64,000 nucleotides of DNA from Piscinibacter aquaticus (GCA_007994965.1 VOPW01000001.1:3658001-3722000); one strand, 5' to 3'; numbered from the stretch's first letter, positions 9,245-18,837 are shown. A program made the numbers and translations. Notes: generated by a model not told the origin, from the letters alone.

Positions 9245-10031
9245 TGAACGGTCTGCGCATGCCCCTCAATCCCCGCTTTCAACGCTGGCCCGGACAAGTG
9301 GTCTGGCTGGTCGGTGCCTCCACCGGCATCGGCCGCGCCACCGCCGAACTGCTGCACGCGCGGGGCGCCACGGTGATCGTCTCGGCCCGCAACGCGCAGG
9401 CGATCGAGTCCTTCGCGCAGCAGCACCCGGGCAGCCTCGCGCTGCCGCTGGACGCGACCGACCGCGGGCGCTCGGCGCCGCGGCACGGCAGATCGTCGAG
9501 CGCTTCGGCCGCATCGATCTGGCCATGTACTGCGCCGGCTACTACAAGGCGATGCGCGCGACGCGCTTCGACCTCGGCGAGATGCTGCGCCACCAGGAGG
9601 TGAACTACGTCGGCGCGCTGAACATGCTCGACGCGGTGCTGCCGACGCTGCTGGCGCAGAAGGCCGGCCACCTCAGCCTCGTGGCGAGCGTGGCCGGCTA
9701 CCGCGGCCTGCCGAACTCGCTGGCCTATGGCCCGACCAAGGCGGCACTGATCAACCTCGCGCAGACGCTCTACCTCGACCTTCAGCCGCAAGGCCTGGGA
9801 GTGTCGGTGGTGAACCCCGGCTTCGTCGAGACGCCGCTGACCTCGCAGAACGAGTTCACCATGCCGGCGCTGCTGACGCCCGCCGAGGCCGCGCAGGAGA
9901 TCGTCGCCGGCTGGGAGGCGGGGCGCTTCGAGATCCACTTCCCGAAGCGTTTCACGCTGTGGCTGAAGCTGCTCAGCCATCTCGGCGACGCGCTTTATTT
10001 CAAGGCCGTGCGCCGCGCGACGGGCCTATGA
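9244..10031 (+). CDS. Short-chain dehydrogenase/reductase (one frameshift)
   Basis: About 262 aa. N-terminal nucleotide-binding motif GASTGIGRA; central catalytic region with Ser in LSLVASVAGYRG and the Tyr-x3-Lys pair in LAYGPTKAAL; then NPGFVETPL. An NAD(P)-dependent oxidoreductase, substrate unknown, probably lipid-derived given the operon. The frame breaks near 9472, where DATDRG should continue into a segment ending QIVERFGRIDLAMY. It overlaps both neighbours by 1-4 bases. Confidence 0.85.
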
Positions 10032-10469
10032 CATCGCGCCATGCCGATGCGCGCGTGGCCCGCGTGGTGGCGATGTTCGAGTCGCTCGCGCCGGCCGACA
10101 CCGGCGCGCCTGTCGGAGTTCTACACCGCCGACGCGCGCTTCAAGGACCCCTTCAACGACGTGACCGGCGTGCCCGCGATCCGCCACATCTTCGAGCACA
10201 TGTTCACGGCGCTGGAGGCGCCGCGCTTCGTCGTGCGCGACGTCGTTGCCGAAGGCGAGCAGTGCTTCCTGACCTGGGAAATGCACTTCCGCATGAAACG
10301 CTTCTCGCGCGCGCCGCAGGTGATCCACGGCGGCTCGCACCTGCGCTTCGCGGCCGACGGCCGCGTGGCGCTGCACCGCGACTACTGGGATGCCGCCGAG
10401 GAGCTGTACGAGAAGCTGCCATTGGTCGGCACGCTGATGCGCTGGTTGAAGGCGCGCGCGAACAGCTGA
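10028..10469 (+). CDS. SnoaL/NTF2-like protein (one frameshift)
   Basis: About 146 aa and the last gene of the operon. It has the small cone-shaped SnoaL/NTF2 fold pattern: LSEFYTADARFKDPFNDVTG, then IRHIFEHMF, and a beta-rich C-terminal half (QCFLTWEMHF, IHGGSHLRF, HRDYWDA). The frame breaks near 10110, in GCGCGCCTGTCG. No catalytic residues can be assigned. Members often accompany FAD oxidase/DUF1365/CFA genes. It starts inside the SDR stop codon (ATGA). Confidence 0.75.
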
Positions 10470-10479
10470 GCGCCGCCGC

Positions 10480-11440
10480 TCAGCGCAGCCAGCCCTTGCG
10501 ACGGAAGTAGATGAACGGCGCCGCCACCGAGGCCACCATCAGCGCGATCGCGAACGGATAGCCGTAGCGCCAGTTCAGCTCCGGCATGGCCTGGAAGTTC
10601 ATGCCGTAGATGCTGGCGATCAGCGTCGGCGGCAGCAGCGCGACGCTGGCCACCGAGAAGATCTTGATGATCTTGTTCTGGTTGATGTTGATGAAGCCGA
10701 CCGTGGCGTTCATCAGGAAGTTGATCTTGTCGAACAGGAACGTGGTGTGCGAATCGAGCGAATCGATGTCGCGCAGGATCTGCCGCGCTTCCTCGAACTG
10801 CTCGGCATTGAGCAGCCGGCTGCGCATCATGAAGCTGACGGCGCGCCGCGTGTCCATCACGTTGCGGCGGATGCGGCCGTTCAGGTCTTCCTCGCGCGCG
10901 ATCGCGGCCAGCACCTCGGCGGCCACCGGTCGTTGACGTCCTGCTTGAGCACGCGTGCGCCTGCCGCCTCAGGCTGTCGTAGATGCCTTCCAGCGCATCG
11001 GCGCTGTACTCGGCATCGGCGTCGTAGAGCTTGAGCAGCACGTCCTTGGCATCCTCGATCAGCGCCGGGATGCGCCGCGCGCGCAGGCGCAGCAGCCGGA
11101 ACACCGGCAGTTCCTCGGCGTGCACCGAGAACAGCACGTTCTTGTAGAGGATGAAGGCGACGCGCACGTTGCGCGAGCGCTCGTCGTCGTCGATCAGGAA
11201 GTCGGAGCGGATGTGCAGCTCGCCGTTGTCTTCCTCGTAGAAGCGGGCCGATTCCTCGAGGTCTTCGTCGACCACGTCCTGCGGGATGGTCAGGCCGTAG
11301 TGCTGGGCGATCCAGCCCTTCTCCTCGGGCGTGGGCGCGTCGAGGTCGACCCAGATCGGCTTGACGCGCGCCAGCGCGTCGAGGCTCTCGATCTCTTCCT
11401 GGAACAGCCGGCCGTTGGCCAGCGAGAACACGTTCAGCAT
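10480..11440 (-). CDS. corA: CorA magnesium/cobalt transporter (two frameshifts)
   Basis: About 320 aa. An acidic cytoplasmic N-terminal domain (VDEDLEESARFYEEDNGE) precedes two C-terminal transmembrane helices. The selectivity signature YGMNFQAMPEL lies between them and a basic tail (YFRRKGWLR) follows. It forms a pentameric inner-membrane Mg2+ channel. The frame breaks near 10960 and 10927, a short run where ARVLKQDVND sits in a third frame. Convergent with the SnoaL-like gene, stops 10 bases apart. Confidence 0.9.
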
Positions 11441-11606
11441 GGGGGCTCCAGCATGGCCGGGGCAAGCGTCAGGGGTGGAACTCGTGACCGCCTCGCCCCT
11501 GGCGCACCCGGCGTGTCAGCGCCGGGCCTGCGTGGAGCGGACGGTCACCGAGAAGGGGGCACGTCCAATGGGAACCTCGCGAAAGTGCGTTGCTGAAATT
11601 ATGGCA

Positions 11607-14135
11607 TCAGGCCGTCGCGGCCGCGGTCGGGCGCGCCACCTCGGCCCAGGGGAACCAGAGCGTCACGCGGGTGCCGATGCCCGGCTCGCTGTCGACGTCG
11701 ATGCGACCGTCCTGCAGTTCCATGATCTCCTGCACGAGGCTCATGCCCAGCCCGGTCCCCGGGATGTTGCCCGACGGGTCGGCCCGGTAGAAGCGCTCGA
11801 ACAGCCGCGCCTTCTGCGCCGGCGTCATGCCGATGCCGGAGTCGGTGACGGCCACGCCCACGTGCGGCCGGCCGTCGAACTCGGCGGTCAGCGTGTGCAG
11901 CCGGATCGGGCCGCCGCCGGCGAATACTTGTAGGCGTTGGACAGCACGTTGGTGATGGCCTGGCGTGTCTTGTCCCAGTCGACCATCAGGCGCAGCTCGC
12001 CGTGCTCGATGCGCACCTCCACCTTGCGCGGATCGCCGTGGATCATCAGCCCTTCCACCGTCTCCTGCACCAGTCCGCCCAGCGCATGCTCGGTGATGCG
12101 GAAGTCCTTGCCCTGGCGCGCTTCGATGCGCGCGAGGTCGAGCAGCTCGTTGACCATGTTGATCAGCAGCGAGGCGGCGGTGGATGGTCTCGAGCACGTC
12201 ACGCTGCCGCTCCGGCGGCACCGGGCGCTTGAGCATCAGTTCGGCGAAGCCGAAGATGCTCGCCATCGGCGTGCGCAGTTCGTGCGCTGCGGTGGTCAGG
12301 AACTCGCTCTTCATGCGGTCGACCTCGGTCTCGTGCGTCACGTCACGGAAGTACAGGATCGATTCGCCGTGCCCGCCCAGGTTCAGGCGCGCCAGCCGCG
12401 CCAGCACGCGGCGCTCGGGGCGGATCAGCTCGATCGTGTCGGCATGCGTGCCGGCCTCGCCGGCGGCGGCGGCCACCGGCGCGTAGTCCTGCGCCGGGTT
12501 GCACAGCGTGCCGAAGCGGCGGTCGAACGACTCCAGGTCGCACGGCAGGCTGGCATCCCAGCCGGTCATCTGCACGAAGGCCGGGTTGCAGTAGACCATC
12601 TGGCCCTCGCGGTCGAACACCACGAAGCCATCCGGGCTCAGATCGAACACCGCGTTGAGCCGCGCACTGCGCTCGGCCAGCGCGAAGCGGGCGCGCTCGC
12701 GCTCGGTGACGTCCGACTGCACGCCCACATAGTGCGTGACCTCGCCTTCGGGCGTGGCCACCGGCGCGATCGACAGCTCGTTGAAGAAGAGCGTGCCGTC
12801 CTTGCGGTAGTTGCGCAGCACCACCGTGGTGGGCTGGCCCTCGCGCACCGCCCGGCGCAGCACCTCCACCTCGGGCTGGTCGCGGTCCTCGCCGAGCAGG
12901 AAGTCGAACGGCCGGCCGATCGCATCGCTCACCTCGTAGCCGGTGATCTTCTCGAAGGCCGGGTTGGCATAGAAGATCGGATGGCCCGGCGTGCGAAGGT
13001 CGCTGATGACCACGCCGTTGGTCGCGCACTCCAGTGCGCGGTTGTACAGGCGCAGCATCGAATCGATCCAGCGCTGGTCGGTGACGTCGCGCACGACGCA
13101 GGTGAATCGCGTGTCCTCGCCCTCGCCGACGCGCGAGATCGCCACCTCCACCGGGAACTGCGTGCCGTCGCGGCGCAGCGCCGACGATTCGAGGCGCGCC
13201 ATGCGGCTGGCGCGGATCAGCATGCCCTCGCGGGTGATGCGGTCGACCTCGTCGAAGCTCAGCTGCGGCAGCAGTTGCTCGACCGGCTTGCCGAGCACCT
13301 GCTCCGGCTCGACGCCGAAGATGCTGGTGGCCGCCGGGTTGATCATCGCCACGCGCGCCTCGCGGTCAGGCCGAGGATAGCGTCGGGCGTGGCGTCGAGC
13401 AGCGAGTGCACGCGCGTCTCGCTGGCGCGGATCGACAGCAGCTGCTGCTGCAGCGTCTGCGAGGTGTGGTTCAGGGCGTCGGTGAGTTCTTCCACCTCGC
13501 GGCTGCCGCCACGCTCCTCGAGCGTGCGGCCCAGCCCTTCGCCGAGGCCACGCGAGAAGCGCACCAGGCGCTGCAGCGGCGCGAGCGAACGCACCAGGAA
13601 GGCGTACACCGCGGCGATCGTCAACAGGCCGACCAGCGCGATCGAGCCGATCAGCTCGCGCTGCAGGCTGATCAGCTGCGCGCGCTCGCCGTCCTGGCTG
13701 AACAGCACGCCGATGTGGCCGAGCGGCATGATCGGGTCGACCGGCGTCCACACCTGCAGTGCGTCGATGCCGCCCACCTGCACCGGCTCGGCGCTGTGCT
13801 GCACACCGGCCGGCGGGCGGGGCATGTCCGGCGGGAGGTTGAGCGCCACCACGCTGCCATCGGACAGCGCGCACGGACATCAGGCCGACGCCGGCGCTGT
13901 CGCGCACGTCGATGCGCAGCACGCCGGGCAGCCGGGCGATGTCGCGAAGCGCCTTCTCGAGCGCGACCTGGTCGGAGCGCACCATCAACGGCGCGGCGGC
14001 GCCGGCCGCCGTTCGCGCAAGCGCACCCGCCCACTGCGACGACGACTGCAGAGCGGCGGCCGCCGCACGCTGGGTGGAGACGAAGTACAGCGCCGCCATC
14101 GCGGCCAGCATCACCGCCGCGAGCAGCGCCAGCAT
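11607..14135 (-). CDS. Membrane sensor histidine kinase with HAMP and three PAS domains (about four frameshifts)
   Basis: About 842 aa. A first membrane helix (LLAAVMLAAMAALYF) leads to a periplasmic sensor and a second helix (ALVGLLTIAAVYAFLV), then a HAMP-like region. Three PAS domains follow, with signatures such as NPAATSIFG, NPAFEKITGYE and NPAFVQMTGWD. The H-box is TTAAHELRTPMASI, and the ATPase has DSGIGM and GTGLGMSLV. Breaks lie near 13850, 13370, 12190 and 11925. An ATG at 14197 would give a longer N-terminus if one more indel exists. Last gene of the signalling operon. Confidence 0.85.
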   Translation of the reverse strand: MLALLAAVMLAAMAALYFVSTQRAAAAALQSSSQWAGALARTAAGAAAPLMVRSDQVALEKALRDIARLPGVLRIDVRDSAGVGLMSVRAVRWQRGGAQPPAGHAPPAGRCAAQRRAGAGGRHRRTAGVDAGRPDHAARPHRRAVQPGRRARAADQPAARADRLDRAGRPVDDRRGVRLPGAFARAAAAPGALLAWPRRRAGPHARGAWRQPRGGRTHRRPEPHLADAAAAAAVDPRQRDARALAARRHARRYPRPDREARVAMINPAATSIFGVEPEQVLGKPVEQLLPQLSFDEVDRITREGMLIRASRMARLESSALRRDGTQFPVEVAISRVGEGEDTRFTCVVRDVTDQRWIDSMLRLYNRALECATNGVVISDLRTPGHPIFYANPAFEKITGYEVSDAIGRPFDFLLGEDRDQPEVEVLRRAVREGQPTTVVLRNYRKDGTLFFNELSIAPVATPEGEVTHYVGVQSDVTERERARFALAERSARLNAVFDLSPDGFVVFDREGQMVYCNPAFVQMTGWDASLPCDLESFDRRFGTLCNPAQDYAPVAAAAGEAGTHADTIELIRPERRVLARLARLNLGGHGESILYFRDVTHETEVDRMKSEFLTTAAHELRTPMASIFGFAELMLKRPVPPERQRDVLETIHRRLAADQHGQRAARPRAHRSAPGQGLPHHRACAGRTGAGDGGRADDPRRSAQGGGAHRARRAAPDGRLGQDTPGHHQRAVQRLQVFAGGGPIRLHTLTAEFDGRPHVGVAVTDSGIGMTPAQKARLFERFYRADPSGNIPGTGLGMSLVQEIMELQDGRIDVDSEPGIGTRVTLWFPWAEVARPTAAATA

Positions 14136-14224
14136 CTGGTGGCGCAGGCGGCGCGGCGTGCCGCGGCAATCAGAGGGGGAATGCGAAGATGGTCCATGGC
14201 GGCGCCTCGGGGTCTGTCACGGGC

Positions 14225-15022
14225 TCACGCGCCGATCAGCGGGAGCGCTTCGTCGTCGAGCAGCGCGGAGAACTGCGGGCGGTGCTCGTTGATGCGGTCG
14301 CGCAGCGCGACCATGTGGGCGGCGTTGTTCAGGAAGGCATCGGCGACCACCGGATCGAACAGCCTGCCGCGCTCGCGGCGCAGCATCTCCAGCGCGGTGT
14401 CGTCGGCAATCGCCGGGCGGTAGCAGCGGTCCATCGTCAGTGCGTCGAAATAGTCCACCACTGAGACGATGCGGCCGGACAGCGGGATGTCCGTGCCGGC
14501 CAGGCCCTGCGGGTAGCCGCCGCCGTCGAAGCGCTCGTGGTGCGACAACGCCACCTCGCTGGCCAGGCGGAACAGCGGCACATCGGAGGTGCCGAGGATC
14601 TCGGCGCCCATCTGCGCATGCCGGTTCATCACCGCGCGCTCCTCCGGCGTCAGCGGCCCGGGCTTCTTCAGCACGTTGTCGGGGATGCCGATCTTGCCGA
14701 TGTCGTGCATCGGTGCGGCCATGCGCAGCAGCCGCGCCCAGGAGCGCTGCTGCCCGAGCGCCAGCGCCAGCGCTTCGGCCAGGAAGCCCATGCGAACGAT
14801 GTGCACGCCGGTGTCGTCATCGCGGTATTCGGCGGCGATCGACAGGCGCAGCAGGGCCTCGTGATGGGCGCGGGCCAGCGCGCGCAGCGCCTCGTTGCGC
14901 TCGCGGTACATGCGGCCGAGGTCGGCGGTCACGCGCTCGAGCTGGGCCTGCGCCATGGCCGGATCGGCCGGGCCCAGGGGCGCATAGGCGCTGTCGGCGT
15001 CGGCGAAATGGCTGGCGAGCAT
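14225..15022 (-). CDS. HD-GYP domain phosphodiesterase
   Basis: 265 aa, intact. A short coiled N-terminus (residues ~20-55) precedes an HD-GYP domain with the metal-binding HD in MHDIGKIGIPDNVLKKPGPL and the signature HHERFDGGGYPQGLAG. This fits hydrolysis of cyclic di-GMP. There is no receiver domain in the protein; its input is probably the separate response regulator encoded just upstream. Confidence 0.9.
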   Translation of the reverse strand: MLASHFADADSAYAPLGPADPAMAQAQLERVTADLGRMYRERNEALRALARAHHEALLRLSIAAEYRDDDTGVHIVRMGFLAEALALALGQQRSWARLLRMAAPMHDIGKIGIPDNVLKKPGPLTPEERAVMNRHAQMGAEILGTSDVPLFRLASEVALSHHERFDGGGYPQGLAGTDIPLSGRIVSVVDYFDALTMDRCYRPAIADDTALEMLRRERGRLFDPVVADAFLNNAAHMVALRDRINEHRPQFSALLDDEALPLIGA

Positions 15023-15051
15023 GTCTGTGTTCCGCTACTGCGGGCTCGCGC

Positions 15052-15422
15052 TCAGGCCGTGGCCACCAGGCGATCGATGGTCTCGATCAGCTGCAGCGGG
15101 CTGAAGGGCTTGACGAGGTAGTCGTCGGCACCGGCCTGCTGGCCGGCCTCGCGGTCGCGCGCCGGCCACGCGCGGTCAGCAGCACGACCTTGATGTGCTT
15201 GAGCTTGGGGTCGGCCTTGATGCGCTGGCACACCTGCAGGCCGTCGAGCTCGCCGGGCATCATCACGTCCAGCAGCATCAGGTCGGGGGCCACGGCCGAG
15301 GCCATGCGCAGGCCGAACGCGCCATCGGCCGCCTCGTGGATCTCGTAGTCCTCGAACTCCAGCGTCATGCGGATCAGCTTGCGGATGTCGGGCTGGTCTT
15401 CGACGATCAGGATCTTCTTCAT
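15052..15422 (-). CDS. Single-domain response regulator (CheY-like; one frameshift)
   Basis: About 123 aa, receiver domain only. ILIVEDQPD supplies the acidic pocket, LMLLDVMMPG holds the phosphorylated Asp, and LTARG carries the conserved Thr. The frame breaks near 15165; past it the sequence resumes as DDYLVKPFSP with the conserved Lys, ending RLVATA at 15052. With no output domain it presumably acts by protein contact, for example on the HD-GYP protein or as a phosphorelay shuttle. Start ATG at 15422. Confidence 0.85.
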
Positions 15423-15444
15423 GGTGGGGTCCTCTCGGGGCAAA

Positions 15445-16551
15445 TCAGGAAGCCTTGGTGGTGCGGCTGTCGCGGCGGCGGGCCATCAGCGCGGCGGTCG
15501 CGCGCATAGACCTGCGCCTGGGCGATGTCCATGGCGGTGGCCTCGTTGCGGAACGGCGCGCCGGTGGGCAGGTCGATCAGGAAGTTGCGCTGGCCGTCGT
15601 CGTGCTCCTCGCGCAGTTGCCCGCCGTGCTGGGCCACGATGTGCTGGCACAGCTTCAGGCCGATCATGTCGCGCGAGGCCAGCCGCGCCGCGGCAGCCGC
15701 CGTGGCGGCGCGCGAGCCGACTTCCATCGGCGTGGATTCGGCCTTGGCGGCGACGAACGCGCCGCTGTCGCGCAGCACGATCAGCGCTCGCGGGCCCATC
15801 TGGCGGTGCTCGATGTCGAGCATCCCGCCCGGGCGCGCAACGCGGACGGCCGCCTCCAGGCATTCGACGAACACGCGCAGCAGCCAGTGTTCGCTGCCGT
15901 AGATCGCGGCCAGCTGCGTCTTCGGGCCTTGCGCGGTGAAGCGTGCCTTCAGGTTGCGCGAGCGCGCCAGCGGCTCGACCTTGGCCCAGGCCTGCTGCAG
16001 CAGCGGCCACAGCTCGATGCGGTCGTTGGCCATCAGCGACTCGCTGCCCCACACCGCAGCCAGGTCGATCAGCTTGTTGAGCACGTGGGTGACTTCGTCG
16101 ACCTGGTCGCACAGCGCGTCGAGGGCGTGCACGTCGCGGTCGTTGCGCGCCATCACCAGCGCGTTGTTCAGCTCGCGCAGCGGGTCGCGCAGGTCGGAGC
16201 GGATCACCATCATCAGGTTGTCGAAGCCGACCGCGGCGTGCTCGTCGGCGCTGTCGGTGACCAACACCATCGCGTCGTCGCGGGCAGGCCGGGCAGCACC
16301 TTGCAGCGCAGCTCCGGCGCCGGCTCGCCGGGGCCGGCCGGCTGGCCGCTGATCGTCACGACACGGGCGCTCTGCTCGATCACCGCGCCGTTGACCGCAT
16401 TGATCAGCGTGGGCTCCTGCACCCGCGAACCGGTATTCAGGCGCAGCTTGGCGGCGGCCTGGGTGTTCGCGAAGCGGACCAGACCGTCTCGCGACAACCA
16501 GAGCATGCCCGGTTGTAGGTTTTCCAGCAGTTCCGACAGTGTTGCGTGCAT
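15445..16551 (-). CDS. PAS-containing degenerate histidine kinase (two frameshifts)
   Basis: About 368 aa, soluble. An N-terminal PAS (MLWLSRDGLVRFANTQAA) precedes a dimerisation-like helix and an ATPase-like domain. At the H-box the sequence is RSDLRDPLREL, so Ser stands where the phospho-accepting His should be. The N-box reads VECLEAAVRVA without the usual Asn. DSG (LRDSGAF) and a GLKLCQHIVAQHGG segment remain. It therefore looks like a pseudokinase or scaffold. Breaks near 16280 and 15480. First gene of the four-gene signalling operon. Confidence 0.75.
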
Positions 16552-16807
16552 TTTGATGACTCCGTGATTGCACTTTAATCATTACTAGCATTTGTGTCCA
16601 GAACTCCTGGACGCGACTTTCGTGTCGCGCATCACGCCGCCGGCCCCTGCCTGCACAGGGAAACCCCGGTCAGGAACCATGCGAGGGAGGTTTTCCGAGG
16701 TGAACGCAGGGTCAGGGGCTCGGCTTGTCAGCCCCGGGAACGGGAGCACACTGGGTTTGCCGGAATGCTGCTTCCGCGCCTTCCCACCCTTCGTGAAAGG
16801 AGTACAC
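16552..16807. promoter_or_regulatory. Divergent intergenic region before hpf
   Basis: 256 bases between the degenerate kinase and hpf. Two short inverted repeats stand out: TCCAG-AACTC-CTGGA near 16599-16613 and GCGAC-TTTCGT-GTCGC just after it. An AT-rich stretch at 16567-16592 could hold the kinase promoter. A strong GAAAGGAG ribosome site precedes the hpf ATG. I see no GG-N10-GC sigma54 element and no gene. Confidence 0.4.
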
Positions 16808-17147
16808 ATGAACCTGACGATCAGCGGTCACCACCTCGAAGTGACGCCGGCTCTCCGAGTACGTGCTCACAAAGCTGGATCGCGTCACCCGCCATTTCGA
16901 CCAGGTGGTGGACATCAACGTGCTGCTGTCAGTGGAGAAGCTGAAGGAGAAGGAGCGCCGCCAGAAGGCCGAAGTGACCGTTCATGTGAAGGGCAAGGAC
17001 ATCTTCGTGGAGCAGTCCCACGAAGACCTGTACGCCGCCATCGACATGCTGATGGACAAGCTCGATCGACAGGTCTGCCGCCACAAGGACAAGGTGCAGG
17101 ACCACCACCACGTGTCGGCCAAGCGCATCGAACAGCCGGCGTCCTGA
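16808..17147 (+). CDS. hpf: Ribosome hibernation promoting factor, short form (one frameshift)
   Basis: About 112 aa. It starts [16 protein letters not shown]; the frame breaks near 16850 and resumes as [28 protein letters not shown]. The C-terminal part [27 protein letters not shown] is the family signature. It binds 70S ribosomes in stationary phase and promotes dimerisation; the short form normally works with RMF in gammaproteobacteria. A good terminator follows. ptsN and hprK follow, but rpoN, the usual upstream neighbour, is absent here. Confidence 0.9.
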
Positions 17148-17168
17148 GGCCCTGCCTCGGCGCACAAG

Positions 17169-17191
17169 GCGGCCCTGCGGGGCCGCTTTTT
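17169..17191 (+). terminator. Rho-independent terminator after hpf
   Basis: Perfect 7-bp stem GCGGCCC / GGGCCGC with a TGCG loop and then TTTTT, 21 bases after the hpf stop. It should separate hpf from ptsN. Confidence 0.8.
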
Positions 17192-17385
17192 CATGCCCGT
17201 TCGAGCCGCGCTGCCCGTGAACCGGGGGCGCCCTGCGTTGCTGCGACGCAGCAGCAAGCGCACAATGTCGCCCTTGTCGCGTCACGGTCGGAGCCGGGCT
17301 CGGCACACGACTTCATAATTCCGTCACCTGCCACTTGCACAGCGGCTGCCGAGGCCACGAGCCTCCGGGGTCACATGAATCACCG

Positions 17386-17841
17386 ATGAACCGCCTCGCC
17401 GCCATCCTGCCCGCCAGCAACGTGCTCGTGGATGTGGACGCCACCAGCAAGAAGCGCGTGTTCGAGCAGGCCGGCCTGCTGTTCGAGAACCAGCACGCCA
17501 TCGCCCGCGCCATCGTCGCCGACAACCTGTTCGCCCGCGAACGGCTGGGCTCCACCGGCCTGGGCCACGCAGTCGCCATTCCGCACGGCCGCATCAAGGG
17601 CCTGAAGAATCCGCTCGCGGCGGTGATCCGCGTGCGCCAACCGATTCCGTTCGACGCGCCGGACGACGAACCGGTGCTGCTGCTGATCTTCCTGCTCGTG
17701 CCGGAAGCGGCCACGCAGCGCCACCTCGAGATCCTCTCCGAGATCGCCGAGATGCTGTCCGACCGCGAGCTGCGCGAGCGCCTGAAGACCGAGCCCGAGG
17801 CGGCCAAGGTCCACGAGCTGATCTCAACTGGGAACCGCTGA
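17386..17841 (+). CDS. ptsN: Nitrogen-PTS EIIA protein
   Basis: 151 aa, intact from the ATG at 17386. A single PTS EIIA(Ntr) domain with the phosphorylated His67 in HAVAIPHGRIKG, followed by FDAPDDEPVLLLIFLLVP. It is phosphorylated by the nitrogen-PTS cascade and works as a regulator of potassium, carbon and nitrogen balance rather than in sugar uptake. hprK follows 39 bases later, the standard proteobacterial pairing. Confidence 0.9.
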   Translation: MNRLAAILPASNVLVDVDATSKKRVFEQAGLLFENQHAIARAIVADNLFARERLGSTGLGHAVAIPHGRIKGLKNPLAAVIRVRQPIPFDAPDDEPVLLLIFLLVPEAATQRHLEILSEIAEMLSDRELRERLKTEPEAAKVHELISTGNR

Positions 17842-17880
17842 AGTCGGTGGCCTGACGGCTCCGCTGCGCAGCCCGCCGAC

Positions 17881-18834
17881 GTGAAGCCCAGCGTCATCAG
17901 CGCCGAGGCGCTCTTCGAGGAGCACAGGCAGGCGTTGCAGTGGGAGTGGATCGCCGGCCACGCCCACCCCGAGCGGCGCTTCGACGAGGCCGCGGTGCGC
18001 AATGCGCAGTCGGCGGCCGACCTCGTCGGCTACCTGAACTACATCCACCCGTACCGCGTGCAGATCGTCGGCCGCCGCGAGGTGGCCCTACCTGAACGAC
18101 GCGACGCCCGACGTGGCCGAGCGCCGCATCTCGCGCATCGTCACGCTCGAGCCGCCGGTGCTGATCGTCGCCGACGACCGGTCGCCCCCGACAAGCTGGT
18201 GGCGATGTGCGACCGCGCCGAGATCCCGCTGTTCTCCACCGCCGAATCGGCCGGCCACGTGATCGACGTGGTGCGCGGCTACCTCAGCCAGCACTTTGCC
18301 GAGCGCACCACGCGCCACGGCGTCTTCATGGACATCCTCGGCCTGGGCGTGCTGCTGACCGGCGAATCGGGCCTGGGCAAAGAGCGAGCTCGGGCTGGAG
18401 CTGATCTCGCGCGGCCATGGCACGGTGGCCGACGACGCGGTCGACCTGTTCCGCGTCTCGCAGACCGCACTCGAGGGCGCTGCCCCGAGCTGCTGCTCAA
18501 CCTGCTCGAGGTGCGCGGCATCGGCCTGCTGGACATCAAGGCCATCTTCGGCGAGACCGCGGTGCGGCGGAAGATGCGCCTGAAGCTGATCGTCCACCTC
18601 GTGCGCAAGGAGACGATGGACCGCGAGTTCGAGCGCCTGCCCTACGAGCCGCTGTACGAGGAGATCCTCGGAGTCCAGGTGCGCAAGGCGGTGATCGCGG
18701 TGGATGCCGGCCGCAACCTCGCCGTGCTGGTGGAGGCCGCGGTGCGCAACACCATCCTGCAGCTGCGCGGCATCGACACCTACCAGGAATTCATCGAGCG
18801 CCACCAGAAGGCGATGCTCAAGGCTTCAGAGTAG
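17881..18834 (+). CDS. hprK: HPr kinase/phosphorylase (about four frameshifts)
   Basis: About 317 aa. The P-loop GESGLGK-S appears at 18361-18385 but is disrupted by an extra A. After it come [12 protein letters not shown] and [12 protein letters not shown]; the signature [13 protein letters not shown] and the C-terminal [26 protein letters not shown] are intact. It phosphorylates and dephosphorylates Ser46 of HPr. Breaks near 18088 (extra C), 18180, 18382 (extra A) and 18480 (missing C). The start is GTG at 17881. Tail-to-tail with fur, 3 bases apart. Confidence 0.85.
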   Translation: MKPSVISAEALFEEHRQALQWEWIAGHAHPERRFDEAAVRNAQSAADLVGYLNYIHPYRVQIVGRREVALPERRDARRGRAPHLAHRHARAAGADRRRRPVAPDKLVAMCDRAEIPLFSTAESAGHVIDVVRGYLSQHFAERTTRHGVFMDILGLGVLLTGESGLGKERARAGADLARPWHGGRRRGRPVPRLADRTRGRCPELLLNLLEVRGIGLLDIKAIFGETAVRRKMRLKLIVHLVRKETMDREFERLPYEPLYEEILGVQVRKAVIAVDAGRNLAVLVEAAVRNTILQLRGIDTYQEFIERHQKAMLKASE

Positions 18835-18837
18835 CTT

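Noticed and set aside
11937..14423. 828-aa ORF antisense to the multi-PAS kinase
   Set aside because: No recognizable motif; high His/Arg/Ala shadow. The opposite strand has H-box, PAS and ATPase signatures.
16552..16807. Sigma54 promoter before hpf
   Set aside because: No GG-N10-GC element with the TGGCAC/TTGC context at a suitable place.
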